DNA of 64,000 nucleotides from Cohnella mopanensis (GCF_022352055.1 NZ_JAKRWM010000008.1:248001-312000), one strand, 5' to 3'. Counted from the stretch's first letter, positions 18,956-28,106 are shown. Made by a program: numbers and translations. The notes: generated from the letters alone by a model not told the origin.

Positions 18956-19060
18956 CTAACTCTCATAATAAATATTAATGAATACTTGTGAGCTAGAGAT
19001 TAATGCAAATGCTACCGACGAGAAAAGTAACCAGCGTATTGATTTTTTATATTTATTCAT
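18956..19060 (-). CDS. Possible 34-residue secreted or membrane peptide
   Basis: A short frame reading MNKYKKSIRWLLFSS and then VAFALISSSQVFINIYYES. The basic N-terminus followed by a hydrophobic stretch resembles a signal or single membrane helix. The upstream AGGGCG is a poor ribosome site, so the call is tentative. Confidence 0.4.
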   Translation of the reverse strand: MNKYKKSIRWLLFSSVAFALISSSQVFINIYYES

Positions 19061-19070
19061 AAGTAACGCC

Positions 19071-19577
19071 CTACTGAAACCCATCTATTATTTCATTAAT
19101 TTGTTTAATATGTCTTTGTTCATGCAAGTATATTGATTTAACCCATTCAATTAATAACATCTCTTTAAAGACTGGGTGTGTAAAATGTCTCCTATGCAAC
19201 ACTGATAGATCTTCAATTGAGTTTAATATTTCATTTAACTTCTCTCTTGATTGATTCAGTTTTTCGACAATTTCCGGATATTCTAAAATTTCATCAGTTG
19301 GTTGAGCAATGTCAGGTGCTATCAACTTTTTACTTCTATCAAGTAGAAACTCTAATGACTTTTTCTCTATGAATGATTCTTCTTTGCTCTTTAATCCTCT
19401 CCTAATTGCTATGGCATATAATTCTTCAGTCTTGATTAGATGTTGGCATATTTGACCAATACTCCAACTGTTTGAGTCTTTCTGTTTGTTTAATTGATCT
19501 CTACTCAAACCATTAAGAATTCCAAGTAATTCGTCTCTTGTTTCTTTTAATTGTTGTTTGATTTCTTGAAGTTCCAT
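19071..19577 (-). CDS. DinB-family protein
   Basis: 168 residues. SNSWSIGQICQHLIKTEELY and YLHEQRHIKQINEI carry the metal-binding His residues of the DinB four-helix bundle. AAGGGAG is 6 bases before the ATG at 19577. One of four DinB-type genes in the window. Confidence 0.85.
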   Translation of the reverse strand: MELQEIKQQLKETRDELLGILNGLSRDQLNKQKDSNSWSIGQICQHLIKTEELYAIAIRRGLKSKEESFIEKKSLEFLLDRSKKLIAPDIAQPTDEILEYPEIVEKLNQSREKLNEILNSIEDLSVLHRRHFTHPVFKEMLLIEWVKSIYLHEQRHIKQINEIIDGFQ

Positions 19578-19624
19578 AAAAAACTCCCTTTCTTTCATTT
19601 TTTGCGATATCCCGCTTCCTTAAA

Positions 19625-20146
19625 TTAGCTAAGATCATTCCTTATCTTTTCTATACTTCTTGTGGCTCTATCATTTAATGATCTTTTGTCTTTTAAGTTG
19701 TAATTTTCTAGTTCATGTCCTGGATCAATAATTAATGGTTTCTTGATAATATCCTCGAGAATAATATAGGTTGATTTATATGCTTCATTTACAAGGGCGT
19801 TATCCAAATGTTTTTTAGTTTTCATAAGGATTTCAATTATCCCTTCCGCATACATAAGCTTAACAATGCTGTCAGAACTCATCACATTTCTTGAAGCAAA
19901 TGACAAAACACATTTGAGAATAGTATCATCTTGATAATTGCTTGCAATTGAACTTAATCGATAAACTGCTTTCCAGTCCCTGATTGATAGTTCCCTTGAA
20001 TATTGATCAATCATTTCTCTAAACCACTCAATTTCTATTTCCTTAGGGATATTATATTGTTTGTATTCTTCATATCGTCCCTCACGATACATCTGGAGTG
20101 TATTACCGTCGTAAGAAGTAAACAGTTCTTTAGCTTTTATAATCAT
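19625..20146 (-). CDS. Hypothetical helical protein
   Basis: About 173 residues, almost all helical and charged, no membrane segment. I take the ATG at 20146; a GTG at 20185 has no ribosome site. The body may form an alpha-solenoid (runs such as AVYRLSSIASNYQDDTILKC). No family recognised. Confidence 0.65.
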   Translation of the reverse strand: MIIKAKELFTSYDGNTLQMYREGRYEEYKQYNIPKEIEIEWFREMIDQYSRELSIRDWKAVYRLSSIASNYQDDTILKCVLSFASRNVMSSDSIVKLMYAEGIIEILMKTKKHLDNALVNEAYKSTYIILEDIIKKPLIIDPGHELENYNLKDKRSLNDRATRSIEKIRNDLS

Positions 20147-20195
20147 GCTAACACCATCTTTATATATTAATTTGGAAGATTCCACGGTTTCATCG

Positions 20196-20852
20196 TTACA
20201 TTCTATTTTGGCTAGTAGTCTCTGAATGATTCTCGACTATTTCGGAATTATGTCCAATTGATTGCTCATCTTTATAATCATATTTATATGATGAAATGCC
20301 CCAAAGGCTTACTGTTTCCTCGTTTATATTTGCATAAAAATAAAAATCTCCAACGTTATATTCTTCTACGTTTGATGATGCAAAAATATATGTGTTATCG
20401 CTTTTTCCAAGTAGACTTTCTAATAAATCTATTGAATCACCATTTTTAAGCCCAATCGGAGTTGGCAGGTCACCATTGACGGTTATTTTGTACAGAATCC
20501 CTTCTTTGTTAAATACTAAGCACAAAATCGGCGTCCAGACTGCTGTCTGTCCATCTTCAAGTTCAATTGTTTCAGTTATTTCATTGTCAGTATTATATAA
20601 GTCCAAAGAGTTTAAGTCATTTAATGTCATTCCGAGATAAAACATTCCGCTCTGCCCATCAGCTTGTTTGATCACGATATGTTTCCAATCTATCAATGAT
20701 TTGTTATCTTCTACGATTGAACTTCTCAATAATTCATCACTATCGTTATCAATACCTACATCGTTGCTTAATTCTATTGAGCTATTCTGGATATTCGAAC
20801 ATCCAGTAATAATAAATAAAGTCATTATCAGAATCCCTATCATTCTTTTCAT
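20196..20852 (-). CDS. Lipoprotein with RGI/GMTLNDL-type domain
   Basis: 218 residues. RMIGILIMTLFIITGC is the lipobox; GGGGGAG precedes the ATG at 20852. The segment FYLGMTLNDLNSLDLYN resembles the G-x-x-x-x-D-x-x-x-x-L motif shared with the proteins at 25988, 27492 and 46673, so they may be distant relatives. Function unknown. Confidence 0.75.
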   Translation of the reverse strand: MKRMIGILIMTLFIITGCSNIQNSSIELSNDVGIDNDSDELLRSSIVEDNKSLIDWKHIVIKQADGQSGMFYLGMTLNDLNSLDLYNTDNEITETIELEDGQTAVWTPILCLVFNKEGILYKITVNGDLPTPIGLKNGDSIDLLESLLGKSDNTYIFASSNVEEYNVGDFYFYANINEETVSLWGISSYKYDYKDEQSIGHNSEIVENHSETTSQNRM

Positions 20853-20918
20853 AAAGCTCCCCCAGACAATAAATGTTAACCAGTGGTATAGGTACTCCAA
20901 GAAAGAACTTCAACCACA

Positions 20919-21060
20919 CCTTAAATGGTATTATAACCCAGCCTTTCTAATTCTGCTCTTCAATTCTCCATAATTCTAATTTTGATTACCAACAAAAAAA
21001 GCCACGGTGCCAAGAGGATCGCAATCCCTCAGATTCGCACGCGGCCTTAAAGAAGAACGA
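20919..21060 (-). repeat. Terminator-plus-TATAAT repeat, copy 2
   Basis: Closely matches 41399-41540 over about 140 bases. On the minus strand it holds a branched hairpin followed by T7 (20992-21045) and then, after about 60 bases, GGTTATAATACC, which lies about 75 bases before the lipoprotein start at 20852. No gene lies in 20901-21151. Confidence 0.65.
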
Positions 21061-21151
21061 ATTTACTTTTGAACATTCGCCTCATTAATTTGACAGAGAC
21101 TTTTCATTACACCACTTTCTAAGTTGATTAATTTAGTTCTGTGCTTTGGTG

Positions 21152-21436
21152 TTAAAAATTCCTATATTCATTTGTTATTGCTGTTCCTAAGACGTAAATA
21201 AAGAGATAAAGAAAATAAATTACTCCGATGGGTATTACCTCGATAAGGATATATATATTTATTGGAGTTACGTTCAAATTGCTTGCATTAAGATTCTCTA
21301 CATTACTATTTAACTTTCTAGTTTTAGAGATTGCTTGAAACAAGCCGATTACCAATAGTATTCCAGCAAGAAAAGAAATCATATAAATAAATAATAAATC
21401 AAGCTCATCAAACTTAAGATCAAAATAAGTAGCCAT
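21152..21436 (-). CDS. Small two-helix membrane protein
   Basis: 94 residues with helices near 14-36 and 60-86 separated by an Asn-rich linker (NSNVENLNASNLNVTPIN). No family recognised; ribosome site weak (GAGAGCG). Confidence 0.6.
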   Translation of the reverse strand: MATYFDLKFDELDLLFIYMISFLAGILLVIGLFQAISKTRKLNSNVENLNASNLNVTPINIYILIEVIPIGVIYFLYLFIYVLGTAITNEYRNF

Positions 21437-21557
21437 TACGCTCTCAAACCTAAGAAATATAATAATGGGTATAAGTAAAATGAATATCTTGTTTGTAATA
21501 ATCTTGTATAAAATGGATTGAAAAGAGACTTTGATTTCGTGTTCCCCCCCTTTTCAT

Positions 21558-22007
21558 TTAGTTTCCTGTCTTAAAGAAGGTTTCATTTGTAATTTGGGAC
21601 AACTTATCTGTAGCTTCTTTACTTGTAGGTTCTTGCACTAGTAAAAAGAATATTTCTCTTAATTCATCTATTCTTGAAAGAGTAAGATCCTTAGACTTAT
21701 CCTCTCTCAAAGAAAAATATAAATTATACAAACAAACATCTAAACTGTCATTGTCTTTCTCATATGTAGTTAGTTCCGATAATGAAGCTGCATTGGAAAC
21801 ACTAGCCAACATAGATCGATAATTGTAATCATTAACTTCCATACTAAAACTGCTAAGCACATTACCAAGTTGATATTTGAATGATCTATTAATTGAATTC
21901 TGCAGGTCTTCGTTTTTGTTTTGGATTTCAAAGTATTTAAGACTACTGAATACCAAGCCCACTATGCATAAAATTAAAAGTAATATTAAGTATCTACTTC
22001 TCTTCAT
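21558..22007 (-). CDS. Membrane-anchored hypothetical protein
   Basis: 149 residues from the ATG at 22007 (GGGGATC upstream). One N-terminal helix (RYLILLLILCIVGLVFSS) followed by a helical extracytoplasmic domain. Family not recognised. Confidence 0.7.
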   Translation of the reverse strand: MKRSRYLILLLILCIVGLVFSSLKYFEIQNKNEDLQNSINRSFKYQLGNVLSSFSMEVNDYNYRSMLASVSNAASLSELTTYEKDNDSLDVCLYNLYFSLREDKSKDLTLSRIDELREIFFLLVQEPTSKEATDKLSQITNETFFKTGN

Positions 22008-22045
22008 TGAAATGATCCCCATTTCTTTATACTGCAACGTGGTTA

Positions 22046-22543
22046 CTATTGATTCACTGAGTAAAGAGCTACTTCTTTACCATTGAAAACAATATCCTTC
22101 TCATAGCTCATCCCATTTTTCTCCGCTACTTTCATAGATCCAATATTTCCATGTTGGATTATAGATACTAATCTCTTCTTATTCAGTGAACTTAATCCGA
22201 ATTGTTTCCAAACTTTTGCTTGTTCAAGTCCATATCCTTGTCCCCAATAGTCCTTTACTACCCAGTAGCCGACTTCTATTTCATTATTTCCTTCTATCGT
22301 TTGGGGGACTAGTCCAGAATGTCCGACCATCTTGTTACTTCTTTTATCCAGGGCAATATATAATCCTAAGCCTGATTGATACCAGTTAACAAATTTATCG
22401 AGACTTTCCTTTGCTTGCTCCTTTGTCCAAGTTGTCCCTTGACCTATATATCTCATGACATCAGGATCACTCGCCATCGTTAGTAATTGATCCAGATCAT
22501 CCGAATGATACTTCCGAAAGATAAGACGATCAGATTCGATCAT
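22046..22543 (-). CDS. GNAT N-acetyltransferase, RimJ/RimL type
   Basis: 165 residues. IESDRLIFRKYHSDDLDQLL, then YWGQGYGLEQAK in the CoA loop and NIGSMKVAEKNGMSYEKDIV at the end. AAAAGGGGGG precedes the ATG. Substrate unknown. Confidence 0.88.
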   Translation of the reverse strand: MIESDRLIFRKYHSDDLDQLLTMASDPDVMRYIGQGTTWTKEQAKESLDKFVNWYQSGLGLYIALDKRSNKMVGHSGLVPQTIEGNNEIEVGYWVVKDYWGQGYGLEQAKVWKQFGLSSLNKKRLVSIIQHGNIGSMKVAEKNGMSYEKDIVFNGKEVALYSVNQ

Positions 22544-22582
22544 ATGTACCCCCCTTTTGAAATTACTAACAAGTCACTTACA

Positions 22583-22852
22583 TCAGTGAACGGGCTTGTT
22601 ATTTATTTTCATCAGCTCATCTTTACTATTTAATGTTACTGAATCCCCTATGTTTAATTGATTCCAGTTCCCTTTAGATATTTCTATATACATATGTCCA
22701 TCATTACTTGATATCTCTAGAACGTACTTATCGCTCTTAATATCTTTATTTAATACAACATAAGTATATTCAATTATTTGAGTTTGGTTATTTTTGCATC
22801 CACCGCTTAGTAAGAGTGTAACGATAATAATAGATATGATTAGCCACCGCAC
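22583..22852 (-). CDS. Small lipoprotein
   Basis: 89 residues with LIISIIIVTLLLSGGC as lipobox signal and a mature part of about 70 residues that looks like a small beta barrel (YVLEISSNDGHMYIEISKGN). Function unknown. Confidence 0.72.
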   Translation of the reverse strand: MRWLIISIIIVTLLLSGGCKNNQTQIIEYTYVVLNKDIKSDKYVLEISSNDGHMYIEISKGNWNQLNIGDSVTLNSKDELMKINNKPVH

Positions 22853-22902
22853 TTGGATCTACATCTCCTCAGGTTTTCTTCTCAACTCTGCAATGTTCTT
22901 TG

Positions 22903-23430
22903 TTAAACCTTCAATCTCTTCTTTATCATTCTAATCTGACCTCTATGATTGATTTCATCTTCAAAAACATGAAACCACATAAAATAATGATTAGCTTGTT
23001 TTTTATACCAGAACTCTTCTTCTTTATACAACCAGTCATCATCAACGGTTTTAAATAATTCATATGTTCGATTTCTAATTTCATTTAATTTATCTACATA
23101 ATAAGTCAGATCATTTCCCTTAATCTTTTCCCGTCCTTCTTCGCCGAGATTCAAAGCAGCCCCCCAGATCGACATCTCTTCCTCATTCAATTCTCTTTTT
23201 TCAAAAGTCTCCAGTTGATACGCGTATTCTACCGCTGCGAAATGTAACAACAATGCACCTATTGAATTGCTTTCAGAATCTAATAAAAAATCTAATTGAT
23301 CTACAGTTAAATTTTTTGTGGATTCTAATGTTGTAAATCTTGCATAATTCATCATCGACAGCAAACGACTAATTTGAGGCGAATAACCAGGTATATCGGT
23401 AATAAGATAGATATTATTCATGTTTATCAT
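22903..23430 (-). CDS. DinB-family protein (DUF664-like)
   Basis: 175 residues. ARFTTLESTKNLTVDQLDFL, ALLLHFAAVEYAYQLETF and FMWFHVFEDEINHRGQIRMI fit the DUF664/DinB bundle; His residues for metal binding are present. CGGAGG is 6 bases before the ATG. Confidence 0.85.
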   Translation of the reverse strand: MINMNNIYLITDIPGYSPQISRLLSMMNYARFTTLESTKNLTVDQLDFLLDSESNSIGALLLHFAAVEYAYQLETFEKRELNEEEMSIWGAALNLGEEGREKIKGNDLTYYVDKLNEIRNRTYELFKTVDDDWLYKEEEFWYKKQANHYFMWFHVFEDEINHRGQIRMIKKRLKV

Positions 23431-23529
23431 GTTTTTCCTCCGTGAATACGCAAATGGAATAATTTATTCGTTTTATAACTGAATCAAGTAACTTAATATT
23501 GAATTATATCAATTCCAGCAGGAGTTCTC

Positions 23530-23997
23530 ATGTCAAAAATAAAATCAAATACGCTATTCCTTATGGTCTTATTTATATTGCTAATTGTTGGCTGGTTTCT
23601 TTGGATGTCAAAAAATGCTGCTTTAGATACCCTAATCGATATAAAATCAAAAGATTCCATTATTAATGCTATTGAGATGACTCAATGGGAAGTTGAACGT
23701 ACACAAATGAATATACCAAAAAGCATGCCTTTTTATGCTGCTAGACTAGACTTACACCAAGACCTGATTGTTCAAAAAGTTCTTTATCTGTTGAATTCTG
23801 ATTCTACCATTCCACCGGTTAAATTAATCCAGTTCTCATTACATCGTGGAATGTCTATGGACATCCATGCTACTTTTGAGTTTTCAGGAGCTCTTGGGAT
23901 TAAAAGAAAAATCAATATAAATGCCAACCAACAATGGATCGCCTTCAAAAATGAAACTGGAACAGAAATATACAATAAAACTAAAAAGAAATCTTAA
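23530..23997 (+). CDS. Membrane-anchored hypothetical protein, plus strand
   Basis: 155 residues. One N-terminal helix (NTLFLMVLFILLIVGWFLWM) and an extracytoplasmic domain. GCAGGAG precedes the ATG. The 3' end overlaps the convergent lipoprotein gene by 4 bases. No family recognised. Confidence 0.75.
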   Translation: MSKIKSNTLFLMVLFILLIVGWFLWMSKNAALDTLIDIKSKDSIINAIEMTQWEVERTQMNIPKSMPFYAARLDLHQDLIVQKVLYLLNSDSTIPPVKLIQFSLHRGMSMDIHATFEFSGALGIKRKININANQQWIAFKNETGTEIYNKTKKKS

Positions 23998-24872
23998 GGA
24001 CTATCATTCATACTATTGATTCTTTCAAGAATTCCATCTTTATATGTATAGTCATAGATTGGTTCATTCTCAGAACGCACATTTGATAGGCTAATTACTA
24101 TTGGGTTCATATCTTTTTTGAGTTTAGCAAAATCCCCTTGAATTTTTTGTATTGTATCAAAAACTGATGAGCTTAACTTCAATTCGCCATTGATTGTTTT
24201 TATTACTGATAGATCTGGCCACGATAAATGTAATCCTTCAAATTCGATAATAAACTCATCATTCCCATCACCATCTAAGTCAATAAAACTTGGCTCACCC
24301 CATAAATCAAAAGACATAACTTTTTTATTGATCTCATCATAGATAAAATAAGTTTTTAGGCCCGGGCCATTGAGTGACACATCGATACTTCCAATTAATT
24401 CAAACCGATTTTGATTAGAGAAATATTTTTGAAACACACATACCTCACGGCAACTATATTGATCATTTTCAACTAATGAAGCCGATAAATTCGGGATTAG
24501 TATCTGATTGTCTTTGAATTTTAAAATACCATTTTTTTGATGTGAATTAGCTGATTCATCGACTTCATAAATATCTAATACTGCTTTGCTATTTTCTATA
24601 CGTCCAAATGGAATCGATTTAATATGCTTCCATTCAGGTAGAGGTTTACCCCTTAGGACTTCATCCAATTGCAACGGACTAAAGTTTAAATTAATTCGGT
24701 AAGGCATAATAGGCAATTTAACTTCTTCACTATTATTAGAATCAATATTTTTTGATTCTTCAGTTTCAATCATAGAGTTTGAAGGTGAACTTGAACCATT
24801 TGAAGTATTATTGCTGTTGCAACCAATCAAAAATATAAGTACTGAAAGTACAGAAATACTAATTAACTTCAT
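23994..24872 (-). CDS. Lipoprotein with FG-GAP-like calcium loop
   Basis: 292 residues. ISISVLSVLIFLIGC is the lipobox; GGTGAGGGT precedes the ATG at 24872. The segment PSFIDLDGDGNDEFIIEFEG is a D-x-D-x-D-G calcium loop near residue 215. Function unknown. Confidence 0.78.
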   Translation of the reverse strand: MKLISISVLSVLIFLIGCNSNNTSNGSSSPSNSMIETEESKNIDSNNSEEVKLPIMPYRINLNFSPLQLDEVLRGKPLPEWKHIKSIPFGRIENSKAVLDIYEVDESANSHQKNGILKFKDNQILIPNLSASLVENDQYSCREVCVFQKYFSNQNRFELIGSIDVSLNGPGLKTYFIYDEINKKVMSFDLWGEPSFIDLDGDGNDEFIIEFEGLHLSWPDLSVIKTINGELKLSSSVFDTIQKIQGDFAKLKKDMNPIVISLSNVRSENEPIYDYTYKDGILERINSMNDSP

Positions 24873-24903
24873 ACCCTCACCGCCGGGATTTTTCATTATA
24901 CTA

Positions 24904-25428
24904 TCAATTGTTTATCCAGTATCTCTTTATGATGTTCCCATTCTCTTCAATAAAATTACTATCTGGAATTCCTCTATTATTAATAATGGTTTTTTCAGAA
25001 GCTACATTGGTTTCATCACATACAACAAGTACTTTATTTATTCCTAATCTCTTTGCTTGTTCAAGAGATAATTTCAAAAGTTTTGTTGCATATCCTTTCC
25101 TTCTCTCGGAGGGTCTTATACCATAGCCTATATGTCCTCCTCTGTTCATTAAAAATTCCGTCAATTCATGCCTAATATTCACTGCTCCTAGTACCCTATT
25201 CTCTTCAGAAACTAACCAAAAAGTCGAATCGGGTACCCATCCATCTCGTAGGTTTATTCCATTCTCATTATCGAGAAGCCATTTAACCATTCCCTCAAAA
25301 TCTTCAGGATCTTTACTTATGACCCAGGGAACCATATCTTCTCCACTTTCTTTCCATTCAAAATAAAAATCTAAATACTCATTTTTTAAGTCCTTTGTTG
25401 GTTTTAATAAACGTATTTGATGTATCAT
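24904..25428 (-). CDS. GNAT N-acetyltransferase
   Basis: 174 residues. HIGYGIRPSERRKGYATKLL is a textbook acetyl-CoA loop, and NVASEKTIINNRGIPDSNFI ends the fold. It is the last gene before the first recognisable cassette site. Confidence 0.87.
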   Translation of the reverse strand: MIHQIRLLKPTKDLKNEYLDFYFEWKESGEDMVPWVISKDPEDFEGMVKWLLDNENGINLRDGWVPDSTFWLVSEENRVLGAVNIRHELTEFLMNRGGHIGYGIRPSERRKGYATKLLKLSLEQAKRLGINKVLVVCDETNVASEKTIINNRGIPDSNFIEENGNIIKRYWINN

Positions 25429-25473
25429 TTATTCCTCCGAAAGAATTTGACTTAAATGCGCTAAGTTATTACT

Positions 25474-25977
25474 CATAACAATCTTGTATTCACGACCTAG
25501 AGAACCTTAAGCCCCAACGGGGTGAGCGTGACGCGGTTAGGTTCGCAGAGTTGTCCGCCTGATTCCGCTCCCTCGGAATACAAACAACATCATAAATATT
25601 AAATTACCGATCCCCGCTAGTTTAGAGCAGTGCTTAAACTATTCCAAGAAAGATAAACACATATTACGGCTGCAACAAAGAAGAGAGCAGAAACTTTGAT
25701 ATTCCTCCGCATTTTTATCCCGAATATACAAAAGAAAATAGCTGTAGCTAATTTAGCTATTGAATGATAATACCCGGTTGAAAAGTTTGAACTGCTAAAT
25801 ATTATTGAAGTAAGTAAAGTTACTGAAATAAACACTTTAAACCACAATGGTTCTCTCATGAATTGTCTATACATAAATTTGATCCATTGCATAACTAAAT
25901 ACTACCTCCCGTTATCTAGAAATATTGCCTGCCGAACCGAGGGCTGAATGGCCCTCAGCATGAATACTGTGTTAGGC
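25474..25977 (-). repeat. attC-like site 1, split by an inserted gene
   Basis: Left half 25474-25575 (L-form arm A: GAACCTTAA pairs with TTAGGTTC) and right half 25921-25977 (GAGGGCTGAATGGCCCTC hairpin, GTTAGGC box) are separated by about 345 bases holding a membrane-protein gene, placed in the loop of arm B. Confidence 0.65.
25617..25892 (-). CDS. Small membrane protein inside attC-like site 1
   Basis: 91 residues with three hydrophobic helices (VFISVTLLTSIIFSS, LATAIFFCIFGI, ALFFVAAVICVYLSW). Family not recognised. It has no attC of its own; it sits between the two halves of site 1. Confidence 0.65.
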   Translation of the reverse strand: MQWIKFMYRQFMREPLWFKVFISVTLLTSIIFSSSNFSTGYYHSIAKLATAIFFCIFGIKMRRNIKVSALFFVAAVICVYLSWNSLSTALN

Positions 25978-25987
25978 GATTCCCACA

Positions 25988-26500
25988 TTATTGATAATTA
26001 TAATCGATTCTAATTTCTATAATTTTCATATTCTTAACATTAAAATCAAGACTATAATCCTGATTGTTAATTTTTAGTTCATATACAATTACATTAGGAT
26101 CATCCGTTACATTGCCTCTATTAATTATCCCAGGATAATACAAAAGCATTTTATCTTTACTATCTCCAATTTTTATTCCTCTATAGGTTTTATATTTATT
26201 AGATTTAAAAATAGCTGTTACTAATGACCCACCAAAAAATTCTAAGTGCAAGTCTTCATAATCAATATTCTTATAATAGATTCCGGCATAGGTATCTGCA
26301 CCCTCTCCAAGGATTCCATCGTCAATGTATTTAGCCTTACCAAGTATATTTATTAAGTCAAGATGTTCCTCTAACTCACCAACTTGAATAGCTTCATCCT
26401 CAATGCGAAAAGAAAAATCCTTATACACAGCCAAATTTTTCTGAGAAACGGTATAGGGCAGGCTGAACGCAAATACTAAAAGAAGTTTAACTAAATACAT
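25988..26500 (-). CDS. Exported protein with RGIKIGDS motif
   Basis: 170 residues with a signal peptide (VKLLLVFAFSLPYTVS). YRGIKIGDSKDKMLLYYPG near residue 107 is shared with the lipoprotein at 27492 (RGIIVGDSLEKIKLTYG), suggesting one family of exported proteins. Function unknown. It lies 10 bases right of site 1. Confidence 0.75.
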   Translation of the reverse strand: MYLVKLLLVFAFSLPYTVSQKNLAVYKDFSFRIEDEAIQVGELEEHLDLINILGKAKYIDDGILGEGADTYAGIYYKNIDYEDLHLEFFGGSLVTAIFKSNKYKTYRGIKIGDSKDKMLLYYPGIINRGNVTDDPNVIVYELKINNQDYSLDFNVKNMKIIEIRIDYNYQ

Positions 26501-26690
26501 GTTTAATTACCTCTTATAATTTCAATTATTGGGTTTTACCTAAAAGTGTTCCTCATTACGCTTTTCTCTAAACGAATTCAAATTGGTTGCTAATCACAGC
26601 CTTATAATGTAAATACGACGATTCTAATTTAATTCCATATAAGTGTATTGATTTCCTTTCTCTTCCTAATCAATTTTTGTCAATGAAAAA

Positions 26691-26725
26691 CAAAAAAAAG
26701 TCGCTTTATAGGCGACATAAAAAAA
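26691..26725 (-). terminator. Terminator after the 34-residue peptide gene
   Basis: Stem GTCGC (26700-26704) / GCGAC (26712-26716) flanked by A8 on the left and A6 on the right, so it can work on both strands. It lies 15 bases past the peptide stop. Confidence 0.75.
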
Positions 26726-26739
26726 GTATTTATGCTTCA

Positions 26740-26844
26740 TTATCTTTTGCGTTTTCTATTAAACCGATATAACCAGGAAAATAACAAGAATATTATTCCT
26801 ATATTTAACAACTGAATGATTACAGTAGACCAACTAAAGGACAT
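26740..26844 (-). CDS. 34-residue single-helix membrane peptide
   Basis: Reads MSFSWSTVIIQLLNIGIIFL and then LFSWLYRFNRKRKR: a short polar start, one membrane helix and a strongly basic tail. AAGGGAGGTAAC is an excellent ribosome site just before the ATG. Type I toxin peptides and small membrane regulators look like this; the function here is unknown. A second copy at 42893-43000 has a stop at codon 5. Confidence 0.7.
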   Translation of the reverse strand: MSFSWSTVIIQLLNIGIIFLLFSWLYRFNRKRKR

Positions 26845-26888
26845 TCCTGTTACCTCCCTTTATGATATTTATGCACTTCAGGTATGTC

Positions 26889-26952
26889 GTATAACGTTCT
26901 TGTATTCACGAGTCCCACCGACTAAAGGCGACAAAGTCGCCGGCTGCTCGAG
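26889..26952 (-). repeat. attC-like site 2, left half only
   Basis: GTATAAC box, TTGTATTCACGA and half of an L-form arm A (CCACCGACTAAAGGCGACAA), then broken directly at the DinB gene. Confidence 0.75.
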
Positions 26953-26957
26953 TTATC

Positions 26958-27437
26958 TCACAAATTCTTTACTTTTTCTTCAATATCCCTTCCAATAAAA
27001 TTTGAATTAATGGGTGTAATGCCTAATTCTCTCGCCCAAACTGATATCTGGCCAATGTGATGAATTTCATGAGCAATTAAATGTCTTATGATTTCTCCCT
27101 TCATAAAGGTTTCTGTCATCCAAGATGGTTTAACAATTTCATTTTCATTTTCAACTGTCCATTGAATCAAATATTCTTTTAGTTCATTCCTAGACTGGTT
27201 CGACAACTCAATAATAGATTGAAGCTTAGTGAAATCATCAAAATTAATAGTAATATCAGGTTTATTATTTATTGCCCTGAACCAACTATATTCAACATCA
27301 ATGATATGTAATAATGTCCGTAAAATTGTTTCTACTCCGGCATTTTGCTCCTTTACAAACTCTTCAAAACTCAAACCACTAAGAGCCTTAAACCATTCAT
27401 CTCTTACTTCCCAGTTATATAGGATGAGACTTTTCAT
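26958..27437 (-). CDS. DinB-family protein
   Basis: 159 residues. LRTLLHIIDVEYSWFRAI, then IIRHLIAHEIHHIGQISVWA with the histidines of the DinB metal site. Typical length. The site downstream of it is truncated, so this cassette is probably no longer mobile. Confidence 0.86.
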   Translation of the reverse strand: MKSLILYNWEVRDEWFKALSGLSFEEFVKEQNAGVETILRTLLHIIDVEYSWFRAINNKPDITINFDDFTKLQSIIELSNQSRNELKEYLIQWTVENENEIVKPSWMTETFMKGEIIRHLIAHEIHHIGQISVWARELGITPINSNFIGRDIEEKVKNL

Positions 27438-27456
27438 GATCTTCCCCCTTTACATC

Positions 27457-27487
27457 CCGAATCCACTTCTAACTCCGGCCGGACCGC
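27457..27487 (-). repeat. attC-like site 3, remnant
   Basis: Only the right side of arm B remains (GAATCCACTTCTAACTCCGG then CCGGACCG), squeezed between the DinB start and the stop of the next gene. Confidence 0.65.
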
Positions 27488-27491
27488 CTTA

Positions 27492-28106
27492 TTAATCTTC
27501 TAAACTAGGAATATCCATTTCCTCCATTGCTTTATTTGAATCGTAATCAATGAATATATCTACTATATTTCCTGTTCTCTTTTCATATGTAAATCTGATT
27601 TCTTTATTTTTGACTAAAAGGCTAATATCATTTGTTGTTTCGGTCGCAGTCTCTGAAACTAGATTATTTCCATATGTAAGTTTGATTTTTTCCAACGAGT
27701 CTCCAACGATTATTCCTCGTTTTGTTGGTACATTCTTTAATTCGATCGATACAATACGCCCTGATTTATTTGTGGCATTGTATAGGTAATCAAAAATGAA
27801 ATCTGTTTGCTCTTTATTCGGATAGGAAACTTGATACCAAGCATAATCAATACCATTAACTTCACCGGCTACCCTTGTAAATATACTCTCGTTGTCCTCC
27901 TCAATTGAAAGATGTAAATTAGATGTTAGTTCTTCAAGTGAAATTTGATCATTTAATATTATTCCATTGTAATTGACATCAAGATCATCATCTGAAATAT
28001 CTGCAATTCCCAGACCGCTTGCCTGGCTTGACCTATTACATCCAGACAACATTAAGCATGCTAAAATAAATATCCAAAGTATTTGAAGCCTGCTTTTACT
28101 AGTCAT
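27492..28106 (-). CDS. Lipoprotein with RGIIVGDS motif
   Basis: 204 residues from the ATG at 28106 (AAGGGAGAC upstream). LQILWIFILACLMLSGC is the lipobox. RGIIVGDSLEKIKLTYGNNL and the C-terminal IVDIFIDYD resemble the protein at 25988. Function unknown. Confidence 0.78.
   Translation of the reverse strand: MTSKSRLQILWIFILACLMLSGCNRSSQASGLGIADISDDDLDVNYNGIILNDQISLEELTSNLHLSIEEDNESIFTRVAGEVNGIDYAWYQVSYPNKEQTDFIFDYLYNATNKSGRIVSIELKNVPTKRGIIVGDSLEKIKLTYGNNLVSETATETTNDISLLVKNKEIRFTYEKRTGNIVDIFIDYDSNKAMEEMDIPSLED

Larger units (their letters stand above)
26540..26880 (-). repeat. Peptide-cassette repeat, copy 1
   Basis: About 340 bases nearly identical to 42705-43040. It encodes a 34-residue membrane peptide with a strong ribosome site and a terminator, so it is a cassette too short to have been noticed as a gene. 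Confidence 0.8.
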
